Assembly: GCA_964643965.1 (NCBI GenBank)
Contig: CAZXVH010000040.1
Coordinates: 1 to 37,145, forward strand
Direction of reading: 5' to 3'
DNA length: 37,145 nt
Origin: GCA-2746795 sp964643965
GTDB taxonomy: Bacteria > Chloroflexota > Anaerolineae > Promineifilales > Promineifilaceae
Position numbers and translations under genes: made by a program. The notes beneath the pieces were generated by a model. It did no database searches. It was given only the letters and a program-made list of their open reading frames with translations, and was not told where the DNA came from. This document shows positions 7,760 through 14,782 of the stretch, piece after piece. Position 1 is the first letter of the stretch. Each line of letters opens with the position of its first letter.

Positions 7760-8697
7760 TGTTCCTTTTGCAGGCTCGCCCCATCTCGCGTAATCTGAAA
7801 ATGGTCAAAGTCCCGGGCTACAAAGGCGTCTGGGAAAATGGCCTGGGCTTCCTGGCGCACATCTCGTTCATAATAGCGGCGGGAGAGATGCGTCAGGATC
7901 AGCGATTTAACATTGGCCTCTCGCGCCAACTGGGCGGCGCGGGTGGCCGTCATGTGGCCGAACTGCCGCGCCAACTCCTCATCTTCCTGGATGTAGGTGG
8001 ACTCGATGACCAAAGTATCGGCGTCCTGGCACACCTCACGGATATTGTCGGTGCGCCCCACATCGCCGATATGCACGTATTTTGTGCCGGGGATGGCGTC
8101 GCCCAATACGTCGTCTGGCTGGATGGTGCGACCGTCGGCCAGCGTCACCGCTTCACCCCGTACCAGCTGTCCGCGCTCCGGGCCAAAAGGGATGCCCATT
8201 TCGTTTGCTTTTTCGTCCAGAAACGGCCGTCTTTCCTTCTCCTCAAATAAAAAGCCAAAACAATCCGGTCCGCGGTGGCTGACGGGGAAGGCAGAGAGCG
8301 AGAACTTGTCGTCGGCCATGATCACCCCTGGTTCCAGCAGGATCAGGTTGAGAGCGATGGGGGTTTTGCCGCCGGGAAAGACCACTTTAAACAGCAGGTC
8401 GCCGACCCGTTTCAAGGTGGCCTGTCCGCCGTAGATGTCGATGCTGTCCAGGTTTTCCCAACGGCTCAAGGTGGAAATGAGGCCGCCCAGGCCCAGGATA
8501 TGGTCGAGATGGCTGTGGGTAAGCAGCACTTTGTTGAGCCGTTTAAAGCCGAGGCCGCTTTGCAGAATCTGGCGCTGTGTGCCCTCGCCGCAGTCGAGCA
8601 AAAAACGGTATTGGCGATGGGTGATCAGATGCGCCGAGAGGCCGCGATGCACGGAAGGGGCGGAAGATGAGGTGCCGAGAAAGATGAGTTCAAACAT
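7744..8697 (-). CDS. rnz: Ribonuclease Z (tRNA 3' endonuclease)
   Basis: 317 residues from the ATG at 8695-8697, giving the family-typical start MFELIFLGTSSSAPS; the upstream in-frame alternative is a TTG at 8712. The metallo-beta-lactamase metal set is complete: HSHLDH at 61-66, His141 (VSHRGPD), Asp212 (HIGDVGRT), His248 (GHMTA) and His270 (LTHLSRRY). RNase Z cuts precursor tRNAs after the discriminator base. Length is typical of the short bacterial form. The gene lies 31 bases after rtcA and is probably co-transcribed with it. The last residues are supplied by a dispersed repeat, so the natural C-terminus may have been altered slightly. Confidence 0.95.
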   Translation of the reverse strand: MFELIFLGTSSSAPSVHRGLSAHLITHRQYRFLLDCGEGTQRQILQSGLGFKRLNKVLLTHSHLDHILGLGGLISTLSRWENLDSIDIYGGQATLKRVGDLLFKVVFPGGKTPIALNLILLEPGVIMADDKFSLSAFPVSHRGPDCFGFLFEEKERRPFLDEKANEMGIPFGPERGQLVRGEAVTLADGRTIQPDDVLGDAIPGTKYVHIGDVGRTDNIREVCQDADTLVIESTYIQEDEELARQFGHMTATRAAQLAREANVKSLILTHLSRRYYERDVRQEAQAIFPDAFVARDFDHFQITRDGASLQKEQRSSP

Positions 8698-8705
8698 GAT
8701 TTTTT

Positions 8706-8745
8706 CATTCAAACGGGAGTGAGAAACATCATTCCCGTTTGAATG
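8706..8745. repeat. 13-bp perfect inverted repeat between rtcA and rnz
   Basis: Arms 8706-8718 and 8733-8745 are perfectly complementary around a 14-base loop. In the mRNA the hairpin covers the last codons and near-stop region of rtcA and the leader just before the rnz start. There is no U-tract, so it is not a classical terminator; it may be a processing site, an mRNA stabiliser or a brake on rnz translation. Confidence 0.6.
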
Positions 8746-9784
8746 CGATTCCTTTAACTGAGATGGCGGCGGCGCTGCCTAATTCTCCCTCGATTTCAAG
8801 CTCAACCTGTAACCAGTGGCGCAGCAGGTTGGCGTTGGTGAGGGTGTGCAGCGTTAATTCGTTTGTGGTGAAGTGGGAACGGCCGTTAGCCAGCGCCAGA
8901 GGCAGTAACAATTGGTCTGCCAATCGTTTATCGACTTCCGCCCCATTGTCCATAAAAGCCAGCAATTCAGCAACGGCCGTTTCTGCCACCTTTTCCGCCG
9001 CTACTCCTTGTCGTCCTAAACTGGAAAAGCCGGCCTGCGGCAGCCACAGCATAAGGCCCGCTCCCGGCGCCCGACCCCGTTCGCGCAGCGGCGTGATTTG
9101 TGTGCTTAAGCCGGCCTGGCGTAATAAATTCTCAGCCCGCTGGGCCAGGCGTTGGGGGATATGGGCTGGTAGATTGGTGACAGCGGCCACGCCGTAAACC
9201 ACTTTCCGCGCCTCTGGCTGGAGTGACCAAGACGCCGCTTGCAGCCCTTCGATGGGAGAAATTTCGGCCTGAATTTCGCCGCCGCCAGCCGGATACCAGC
9301 CCCAGCCGTTAAGCTGCCAGTTAAAAGTCGCGCCCAGCCGGGCAAAGGCTGGCCCGGCCACTTCCGCCAGATAATGGTAACTGGGGCTAAAAGGCACATG
9401 TGTACCGCCGCGCAAGATCAGCTGCGACGGCCGTTCGGCAAACAGCAGCGGCCACAAGAGCGTCTGTAAAATGAGGGGCGCGGCTCCCGCTGAACCGCCT
9501 TGAGCGGCGTCGGCCACGTCGAAGGTGTAGTCGCCTCCTTGTGGCGCGGCTTGGGGGGTAAAGGTGAGGCTGTGGGAGTTGAGGGCGGCCCCGGTGACTT
9601 TGGCCTGGCAAATGGCGGCGGTGGCGCGAACGGCGGTGAGATGTTGAGGGCGCAGGCCCGGTTTGCTTCGACCGGCGCGGATGTTGTACAGGCAAAACGG
9701 CCGTCCGGTGAGGGCAGAGAGGCTCAGGCTGGTGCGTAACACCTGCCCGCCGCCTTCGCCCTGGTTGCCATCAATTTCCAGCAT
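8729..9784 (-). CDS. rtcA: RNA 3'-terminal phosphate cyclase
   Basis: 351 residues. Two ATGs stand two codons apart (9790 and 9784); the second is chosen because AGGA lies 5 bases before it and it gives the family start M-L-E-I-D-G. The signature D-G-x-Q-G-E-G-G-G-Q-x-L-R-T-S is complete at the N-terminus, and the C-terminal ADQLLLPLALA block leads to the conserved HTLTN motif with the adenylylated His at about 313. RtcA converts RNA 3'-phosphate ends to 2',3'-cyclic phosphate using ATP. No RtcB ligase is present in the window. It starts 11 bases after the stop of the membrane gene upstream and is followed closely by rnz, forming a likely three-gene operon. Confidence 0.94.
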   Translation of the reverse strand: MLEIDGNQGEGGGQVLRTSLSLSALTGRPFCLYNIRAGRSKPGLRPQHLTAVRATAAICQAKVTGAALNSHSLTFTPQAAPQGGDYTFDVADAAQGGSAGAAPLILQTLLWPLLFAERPSQLILRGGTHVPFSPSYHYLAEVAGPAFARLGATFNWQLNGWGWYPAGGGEIQAEISPIEGLQAASWSLQPEARKVVYGVAAVTNLPAHIPQRLAQRAENLLRQAGLSTQITPLRERGRAPGAGLMLWLPQAGFSSLGRQGVAAEKVAETAVAELLAFMDNGAEVDKRLADQLLLPLALANGRSHFTTNELTLHTLTNANLLRHWLQVELEIEGELGSAAAISVKGIAFKRE

Positions 9785-9795
9785 TGTCATCCTGT

Positions 9796-10383
9796 TTAGC
9801 CGATGAAAACTTGCACTTGAGCGTCTTCGTCATCGACGTTAATCACGATGGGGTCAGCGCCGGGGTCTTTAAAGTTTTCCTGAGCGGCGGCAATGGTCGC
9901 GGCCGCCATTTCTAAATTATCTTGCCTCTCAGGCGGGGAATAGCGGCGGGCAACGTCAATAACCCGACCGGCTATGCTTAGAGGCAGCGGTAAACTAATG
10001 GCGATCTTCGGCCCCTCTTTTTCTTGAACGCGGATATGCACCCAGGTTGATTTCCGGCTCAAGAACATCAAAACGGTCAGGCTCAGGGAGAATAGAAAGA
10101 GGGCCAAGGCAAAAAGAGCGCCAAAAGGTTTGCGTTTGCAGGCTGTTGAGCGCAGGAAAAGTCCCAGCAGGGCGGTGACGGTGGAGAGGATGAGAAAGGG
10201 GGCTAACCAGAAATTGCGATACCGATCCATGTCAGGGATATTACCGGTGGCGGCGGAAACGGCCGTTACCATCATCTCCTCTTCTGTCTCAACCGGCATG
10301 GCTGTGAGCAAAACCTCGGCTTCTTCGGCTGAAATGGCGCCCTCTTGCAGCATGGCTAATATTTTTTCTTGTTCACTACTCAT
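9796..10383 (-). CDS. Membrane protein with N-terminal SHOCT/LiaX-like helical motif
   Basis: 195 residues with an AGGAGG site 8 bases before the ATG. Residues 5-29 (EKILAMLQEGAISAEEAEVLLTAM) form the two-helix motif found at the start of SHOCT-like and YvlB/LiaX proteins. Two membrane helices follow at about 59-78 and 88-110, then a soluble region of about 80 residues ending in INVDDEDAQVQVFIG. Proteins with this start are often linked to envelope stress or oligomerisation, but no function can be assigned here. It leads a likely operon with rtcA and rnz. Confidence 0.78.
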   Translation of the reverse strand: MSSEQEKILAMLQEGAISAEEAEVLLTAMPVETEEEMMVTAVSAATGNIPDMDRYRNFWLAPFLILSTVTALLGLFLRSTACKRKPFGALFALALFLFSLSLTVLMFLSRKSTWVHIRVQEKEGPKIAISLPLPLSIAGRVIDVARRYSPPERQDNLEMAAATIAAAQENFKDPGADPIVINVDDEDAQVQVFIG

Positions 10384-10500
10384 GGTTTTTTCCTCCTGGG
10401 AATTGGGAGCGCGGATTGCCAGTCCGCCAATGCGGACAAGCTGTCCGCACGCCTATTTTCGTTTTAACCAGTTTACCACAAATGAGGGGTGGGGTGTTTG

Positions 10501-10998
10501 TTAAACGGCCGTTGCCATCGCCGTAAACAAAAGAACCAGCACGGCGCACGCCAGATTCACGCGCAGCATCAGCACTTCCCGCTGGTTTAGTTTTGACTGC
10601 TCGGCCTGGGCTAAAGACGGCCGTTTTTCCCCCAGCAACTGCAATCGCGCCATGCCCGGATACAGCACAAACTGCACATACGCCATGATCAGTACCATGC
10701 CCCCAAAAGCGATGTGCTTCAGCAAAATGGCCCAGGCCCACAGGCTGTTCACCGCCAGAAAGCCATTGTAATTGGGATCATTCGTCATCTGCACGAAACC
10801 GGTAAAGAGTAGCAGCACCAAACTGGCGTCCGCCCAGGGCAAAAAACGGCGTTGCAAAGCAAACCATTGATTATCCGCCAACGTGCCCTGGCGCAGCGCC
10901 GGCAGCGCCACCCCCGCCATCAAAGCCATGCCTCCCAGCCATACCACCGTCGCTAATAAATGAACCCAATAAGAAAGCGCCAATATCCAAAATGTCAT
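10501..10998 (-). CDS. CopD-like four-helix membrane protein
   Basis: 165 residues from the ATG at 10996-10998 (MTFWILALSYWVHLLATVVWLGG). A longer frame reads back into the heptanucleotide repeat array and is rejected. Four membrane helices at about 4-30, 55-72, 83-112 and 145-163. The first helix has His12 with a WLGG turn and the third has LLKHIAFGG, the pattern of the copper resistance protein D family, which is also shared by heme-binding small membrane proteins. It could take part in copper or heme handling, fitting the cytochrome and cupredoxin genes nearby only loosely. No strong ribosome binding site is seen. Confidence 0.72.
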   Translation of the reverse strand: MTFWILALSYWVHLLATVVWLGGMALMAGVALPALRQGTLADNQWFALQRRFLPWADASLVLLLFTGFVQMTNDPNYNGFLAVNSLWAWAILLKHIAFGGMVLIMAYVQFVLYPGMARLQLLGEKRPSLAQAEQSKLNQREVLMLRVNLACAVLVLLFTAMATAV

Positions 10999-11009
10999 AG
11001 TTGATTTCC

Positions 11010-11051
11010 GATTGCGGATTGCGGATTGCGGATTGCGGATTGCGGATTGCG
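11010..11051. repeat. Tandem heptanucleotide array (GATTGCG)6
   Basis: Six exact head-to-tail copies of GATTGCG, ending 12 bases upstream of a second heptamer array. They resemble the short tandemly repeated repetitive sequences of cyanobacteria in unit length. Confidence 0.9.
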
Positions 11052-11061
11052 GAGTACCGTT

Positions 11062-11234
11062 CACTGTCCACTGTCCACTGCCCACTGCCCACTATCCACT
11101 GCCCACTGTCCACTGNNNNNNNNNNNNNNNNNNNNNNNNNNNNNNNNNNNNNNNNNNNNNNNNNNNNNNNNNNNNNNNNNNNNNNNNNNNNNNNNNNNNN
11201 NNNNNNNNNNNNNNNCCACTGTCCACTGCCCACT
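11062..11234. repeat. Tandem heptanucleotide array (CACTGYC)n, interrupted by assembly gap
   Basis: Seven copies and a partial one of CACTGTC/CACTGCC (one CACTATC) run from 11062 to 11115; two more and a partial run from 11217 to 11234 after the N run. The array ends at the stop codon of the GH-A gene. The gap is probably caused by the array itself, whose true length is unknown. Confidence 0.9.
11116..11215. other. Assembly gap, 100 N
   Basis: Exactly 100 N, the conventional placeholder for a gap of unknown size. Heptamer array lies on both sides, so collapse of a longer tandem repeat is the likely reason. Confidence 0.98.
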
Positions 11235-12409
11235 CACTTCTCCATCTTCCACAGCGCCGTATACGCCGCGCGGGGTGTGCCATCCGGCAGCACAATCGAC
11301 CACCACCATTGTTCATCTGCCTCCGGCGTCCAGTCGGCGTCTGCCATGTAGACGGTGGTCATGACGCCAATCCAGGGCCGCCAGTTGGCCTGGGCGAACT
11401 GGTACGCCCGCACCAAATAATCCGCCTGCTCCGCTTCGGTGACGCCATGCCAGGTATAATCCGGGTGCTGATCCTGGTGCAAAACCCAGCCCATTTCCAG
11501 GATAGCCACTTGCTTGTGACTGTCGCCATTGGCCACCATGATGGCCCGCATATCTTCTACATGGCGGAAAGCAAACCAACGGCCGTTACCCAAGGCCCCA
11601 TCGGCCGCCACCGCTTCCGGAGATAATTCCGGCGGCGCTTTGTAGCCAGGGGCATTGACGCCCAAGACATCAAAATAAGCTTCCGCCCCGGCGTCATACA
11701 TGCCTTGCAAAAAATCGGTGTCCGGCATAGCGGCCGGCGGCTGTGTGCCGGTGGGCGCCAAGCCGGCCGAAATCACAATGGCATCGGGGTCCGCCGCTTT
11801 GATGGCTTCATAACACAATTTTAACAGCGCCGTATACCCGGCCGGATCAGGGGACTTGTCACCCCATTCCCGGCTCAGATTCGGCTCATTCCACACCTGG
11901 TAGGCGGCGATGCGACCCCGGTAGCGTGCTGCCAGGACGCCGCAAAAATCACCAAAATCCTGGTAATCAACGGGGGGCTGATGGGGGGTGATCTGCTCTG
12001 GCGGCAGCGATTCGACACTCCATAATGGCTGCCGGTCGATGCGCACAATCAAGCCGAGGCCCGCTTCTTCGGCTGCGTCCACAATGGCATCTGGCCGGAA
12101 CCAATCGTACTCCCCTTTGCGGTAGCCTTCGATATCTCGCCAGGGAAACGTCTGCTTCACCCAACCAAAACCCATGTCGCGGGTCATGTTCATATCCCGC
12201 GCCAGGGCATCCAAATGCCACCACTGGGAGATATGCATCCCGTAAGCAGGTGAAGTGAAGAGCGCCTCTACCGGCTGCTCATCCATGAGGGCGGTGGGGG
12301 GGGCGGTTGCGGTAGGCGGCGGTGTGGCCTCTGCCTTTGTGCAGCCTACCAACAACAGCAGCCCGAGCAGAACCAGCAAGCCAGACCATATTTTCTGTGA
12401 AGAACCCAT
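11234..12409 (-). CDS. Clan GH-A-like glycoside hydrolase lipoprotein (paralogue 1)
   Basis: 391 residues from the ATG at 12407-12409; an upstream in-frame ATG at 12442 would bury the signal. Lipoprotein signal with lipobox LLVGC, Cys23, then a Pro/Thr linker (25-40). The rest is a TIM-barrel of the GH39/GH5-like clan: the acid/base Glu175 lies in QVWNEPN (171-177) and the probable nucleophile Glu305 in AILEMGW. Such proteins cleave beta-linked polysaccharides outside the cell. The two paralogues at 12644-13951 and 14783-17902 share the WNE-x-N motif, the S-G-A/L-x-P-T-G strand and the T/L-E-x-G-W/Y nucleophile block. The substrate is unknown. The stop codon abuts a heptanucleotide repeat array. 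Confidence 0.82.
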   Translation of the reverse strand: MGSSQKIWSGLLVLLGLLLLVGCTKAEATPPPTATAPPTALMDEQPVEALFTSPAYGMHISQWWHLDALARDMNMTRDMGFGWVKQTFPWRDIEGYRKGEYDWFRPDAIVDAAEEAGLGLIVRIDRQPLWSVESLPPEQITPHQPPVDYQDFGDFCGVLAARYRGRIAAYQVWNEPNLSREWGDKSPDPAGYTALLKLCYEAIKAADPDAIVISAGLAPTGTQPPAAMPDTDFLQGMYDAGAEAYFDVLGVNAPGYKAPPELSPEAVAADGALGNGRWFAFRHVEDMRAIMVANGDSHKQVAILEMGWVLHQDQHPDYTWHGVTEAEQADYLVRAYQFAQANWRPWIGVMTTVYMADADWTPEADEQWWWSIVLPDGTPRAAYTALWKMEK

Positions 12410-12482
12410 TTTTTCTACTTGTAATCCTGTGGTGCAGCGCACTTTTGCCGGGTAAGAAAATAATCGGGCAGGCAGTAAAAGA

Positions 12483-12546
12483 GGGCGAGACGGCGCGGAT
12501 AAAAGGGGTTTGCTTCCTTTAAGACCTCACCGCGCCGTCCCGCCCC
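12483..12546. repeat. Imperfect hairpin element with GC-rich arms
   Basis: Arms GGGCGAGACGGCGCGG (12483-12498) and its near complement at 12530-12545, loop about 31 bases, between two GH-A paralogues. The look is that of a dispersed intergenic repeat; it lacks a U-tract, so it is not a clear terminator. Confidence 0.6.
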
Positions 12547-12601
12547 TACCACATGGCGTTACCCAATTAAATTCTTGAATCACAACAGTACGCCACATCT
12601 A

Positions 12602-12643
12602 ACTGTCCCCTGTCCACTGTTTCCTGTTCACTGCTCACTGTCC
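12602..12643. repeat. Degenerate heptanucleotide array (ACTGTCC-like) x6
   Basis: Six 7-base units: ACTGTCC, CCTGTCC, ACTGTTT, CCTGTTC, ACTGCTC, ACTGTCC. It ends exactly at the stop codon of the GH-A gene at 12644, just as the CACTGYC array does for the paralogue at 11234. Confidence 0.8.
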
Positions 12644-13951
12644 CTACCGCCTCTTTTCCATATCGGCGACCGCGCCATAGGCCGGCCGGGGTACGCCATT
12701 GGCGTCTAAAATGCTGTAGGGAACGGGGTCGTCTGTGGGGCCGCCGCCTTTATTGCCAAAGTCATAGTTGAACAAGAAGGCCAGCCACACATTGCCGGCA
12801 TCGTGCATTTGCTGGAAAGCCTGCACGATGTAATCCGCCTGCTCTTGCAAGCTGTTATCCTGAGCAAACTCAAAGCCAGTCGGGTATGCGTCGTATCCTT
12901 CCACAGTGGCCCAGCCAAACTCTGTCACGCACAGTTTCTTGCTGGGATCTACGGCCTGTACTTTTTGGGCGTAGGTATCGACGGTGGTCTTGAAGCTCCA
13001 GGAATGGTGGGGATTATCGAAGGGACCGCGGAAAACGGCCGTTTGTGCTTTGGGATGGCTCGGGGCGGCTTCGGCCGTTACATCGGGAGGGATGTTGTAG
13101 CCATTGTGATGGACGCCCACACAATCCGCATAATTCAACAAACCCGCCGCCAGCGCCCTGTCCAGGTACTCAAAATCGTCCGCCCAACTCACCCAGTCGC
13201 CAGGGCCTGTGGGCGAAAGCGCCCCGCTGATCACGATGATATTGGGGTCTTGGACTTTAATCGCCTCATACGATTGTTGCAAAAACGTGACATAATCTTC
13301 CGGGCTAATGCCATTGGCGGTCGCCCATTCGCGATCAAGATTTTGCTCGTTCCACACCTCGATGGCCTGAATCTGGCCCGGATGTCGGGTGAGAAGTTCA
13401 TTCAAAAAGGCGATAAACTGCGCGTAATCATCCGGCGGCCCATTCTCGCCACCTTGCGCCCGTGTCCAGGCCGGCGCGCCCACCACGCTGACCATCAGGT
13501 TCACGCCGTTTTTGTTGGCTTCTTCGATTACACTGTCATAAAAAAACCATTGATCCGCGTCCGGGCTGGGATGTACCACCGGCCATTTCAGCTGCATCTT
13601 CACCCAATCCAAATCCAACTGCCCGCGCAGCGAAGACATGGTATCGGCGGCATTGCCCACACTGGCGTTGCCATGCACCTGGGCGCCATAACCAAAGGCA
13701 TCGGCCGGCCAGGGGACGACCGGGCCTAACGGCGTCGGTTCCGGCACCACCACGGCTTCACCGCCACTGACGGCTTCGCCACCCTCAGATACAACGGGTG
13801 GCGGCAGGGTGGGCTCCTCGGCGGGGGCCGCTGGCGCTAACGTCGCCGCTGTCGCTGGCGCGGCCCCTGGCGTTTCTGCCGCCTCGCCGCCACAAGCGGC
13901 CAGCAAAGCGACGATTAAAATAAATGAAAAAATATACAAAAATCGTTTCAT
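12644..13951 (-). CDS. Clan GH-A-like glycoside hydrolase lipoprotein (paralogue 2)
   Basis: 435 residues from the ATG at 13949-13951, with a clear GAGGAA site upstream; longer frames run into a repeat and are rejected. Lipobox LLAAC with Cys20, followed by about 60 residues of Ala/Pro/Glu linker. The barrel begins near 85; acid/base Glu202 is in EVWNEQN (198-204), nucleophile candidate Glu344 in CVTEFGW. Ends in NGVPRPAYGAVADMEKRR, closely matching DGTPRAAYTALWKMEK of paralogue 1, which shows recent common descent. Predicted to be an extracytoplasmic lipid-anchored polysaccharide hydrolase. Same strand as paralogue 1 with a 234-base gap holding two repeats. Confidence 0.83.
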   Translation of the reverse strand: MKRFLYIFSFILIVALLAACGGEAAETPGAAPATAATLAPAAPAEEPTLPPPVVSEGGEAVSGGEAVVVPEPTPLGPVVPWPADAFGYGAQVHGNASVGNAADTMSSLRGQLDLDWVKMQLKWPVVHPSPDADQWFFYDSVIEEANKNGVNLMVSVVGAPAWTRAQGGENGPPDDYAQFIAFLNELLTRHPGQIQAIEVWNEQNLDREWATANGISPEDYVTFLQQSYEAIKVQDPNIIVISGALSPTGPGDWVSWADDFEYLDRALAAGLLNYADCVGVHHNGYNIPPDVTAEAAPSHPKAQTAVFRGPFDNPHHSWSFKTTVDTYAQKVQAVDPSKKLCVTEFGWATVEGYDAYPTGFEFAQDNSLQEQADYIVQAFQQMHDAGNVWLAFLFNYDFGNKGGGPTDDPVPYSILDANGVPRPAYGAVADMEKRR

Positions 13952-14016
13952 ATTTTCCTCTTTTTGTGGGGAAACCTCTTGGAGGTTCCCAATGTAGCGC
14001 CTCAATTTTTTGGAGA

Positions 14017-14065
14017 GACGAGGTCTGAGCTTGTCGGAGACTGTTGGTTTCGACAGGCTCAACCA
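14017..14065. repeat. GAGCTTGTCG-type dispersed repeat (degenerate copy)
   Basis: Starts GAGACGAGG, then TGAGCTTGTCG and, 11 bases on, an imperfect complement TTTCGACAGGCTCA. The same family occurs at 18681-18725 and 32466-32515. It lies upstream of paralogue 2, outside its coding start. Confidence 0.65.
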
Positions 14066-14115
14066 ACTCCACCGCGATTTATTGAGATGTTACTTTCTAA
14101 TCAATAAAAACCAAA

Positions 14116-14150
14116 GGGCGTATTCCAGTCTATCATACCAGAATACGCCC
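14116..14150. terminator. Hairpin, 10-bp arms GGGCGTATTC / GAATACGCCC
   Basis: Arms 14116-14125 and 14141-14150 with a 15-base loop, 98 bases downstream of the antitoxin-like gene stop on the minus strand; an A-rich run upstream on the plus strand (14105-14115) reads as a T-rich tract on the minus strand, so it can act as an intrinsic terminator for minus-strand transcription. A second inverted repeat (GTCGTTGTC at 14166-14174 with GACAACGAC at 14216-14224) lies alongside. Confidence 0.5.
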
Positions 14151-14248
14151 AATTCATGTCAGTAGGTCGTTGTCGGGGCAACCCTGCCAGACGTTCCGTT
14201 GATCCACCGCTTACTGACAACGACGCCGGCCGTCGTCAGGGATATGCC

Positions 14249-14515
14249 TCAGTCTCGGTGTTCTGACAGGGCTTCATCTGCTAACTTTTCTAGCAGCGCT
14301 TGTGCTTCGTCTGTCTCCAGGAGTGCATCCCACCGCGCATTATCGGCTTCAATCTCAGCGATACTTTCTCCTTGAAGTAGCGCCTCGCTCAAATTCTGTG
14401 CTTCCAAGAAACGAGCGAAATCTACCAGTTGCTCTACTCGATTGCCTGGCAAGGCGCGAGCGATTTTGATCAAGGTCTGTTCATGGTTTGGGTGTATGGT
14501 CATATCCATGTTCAT
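14249..14515 (-). CDS. Small antitoxin-like protein (88 aa)
   Basis: Starts at the ATG 14513-14515 with GAGGTG 5 bases upstream. An N-terminal helix-rich part with ALPGNRVEQLVDFARFLEAQ matches the DUF2281/VapB-like pattern (L-P-x-x-x-x-x-x-V-x-D-F-x-x-F-L) seen in antitoxins; the C-terminus is acidic and helical (ARWDALLETDEAQALLEKLADEA), which in such proteins wraps the toxin. No toxin gene follows or precedes it closely, so it would be an orphan or a free-standing regulator. No signal peptide. Function is inferred from pattern only. Confidence 0.72.
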   Translation of the reverse strand: MNMDMTIHPNHEQTLIKIARALPGNRVEQLVDFARFLEAQNLSEALLQGESIAEIEADNARWDALLETDEAQALLEKLADEALSEHRD

Positions 14516-14558
14516 AAGTTCACCTCAATTTATTTGAGCAGACGCGCTCATATTTTTT

Positions 14559-14733
14559 AGATTAGACCAATCTTCTTGCAGATTAAGAAATTAAATCGGT
14601 AATTTCTATGACTACAAGGATTGGGAAATAAAAGCGGATTCTAGACCTACGAATCCCTATCTTTCTGAATCCTTGTAGTCACCATCTATTACCGAAATAA
14701 ATATTTAAAGTGCAACAAGATTGGGTCTAATCT
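14559..14733. mobile_element. Foldback (MITE-like) element, about 175 bp imperfect palindrome
   Basis: Ends are AGATTAGACC-AATCTT (14559-14574) and the complement of AGATTAGACCCAATCTT (to 14733). The interior is also complementary: CGGTAAT and TGACTACAAGGATT on the left pair with AATCCTTGTAGTCA and ATTACCG on the right. It carries no gene, lies between the antitoxin-like gene and the large GH gene, and is AT-rich against its surroundings. No clean target duplication could be assigned. Confidence 0.6.
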
Positions 14734-14782
14734 GCGTTACATAATTTTTAGCCGGTTGTTGAAGTAAATATATTTAGTTTAG

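Noticed and set aside
10996..11085. Longer N-terminus for the CopD-like protein
   Set aside because: The added residues are translated GATTGCG repeats; the hydrophobic protein begins at the ATG 10998.
11010..11234. Regular repeats as a possible CRISPR array
   Set aside because: Units are only 7 bases, directly adjoining, without unique spacers, and no cas genes are near.
14158..14224. Small structured RNA downstream of the antitoxin-like gene
   Set aside because: Two short inverted repeats overlap, but without promoter, conservation or terminator evidence it cannot be supported.
14249..14515. Complete toxin-antitoxin pair
   Set aside because: No toxin-like frame next to the small gene on either side; only the antitoxin-like pattern is visible.
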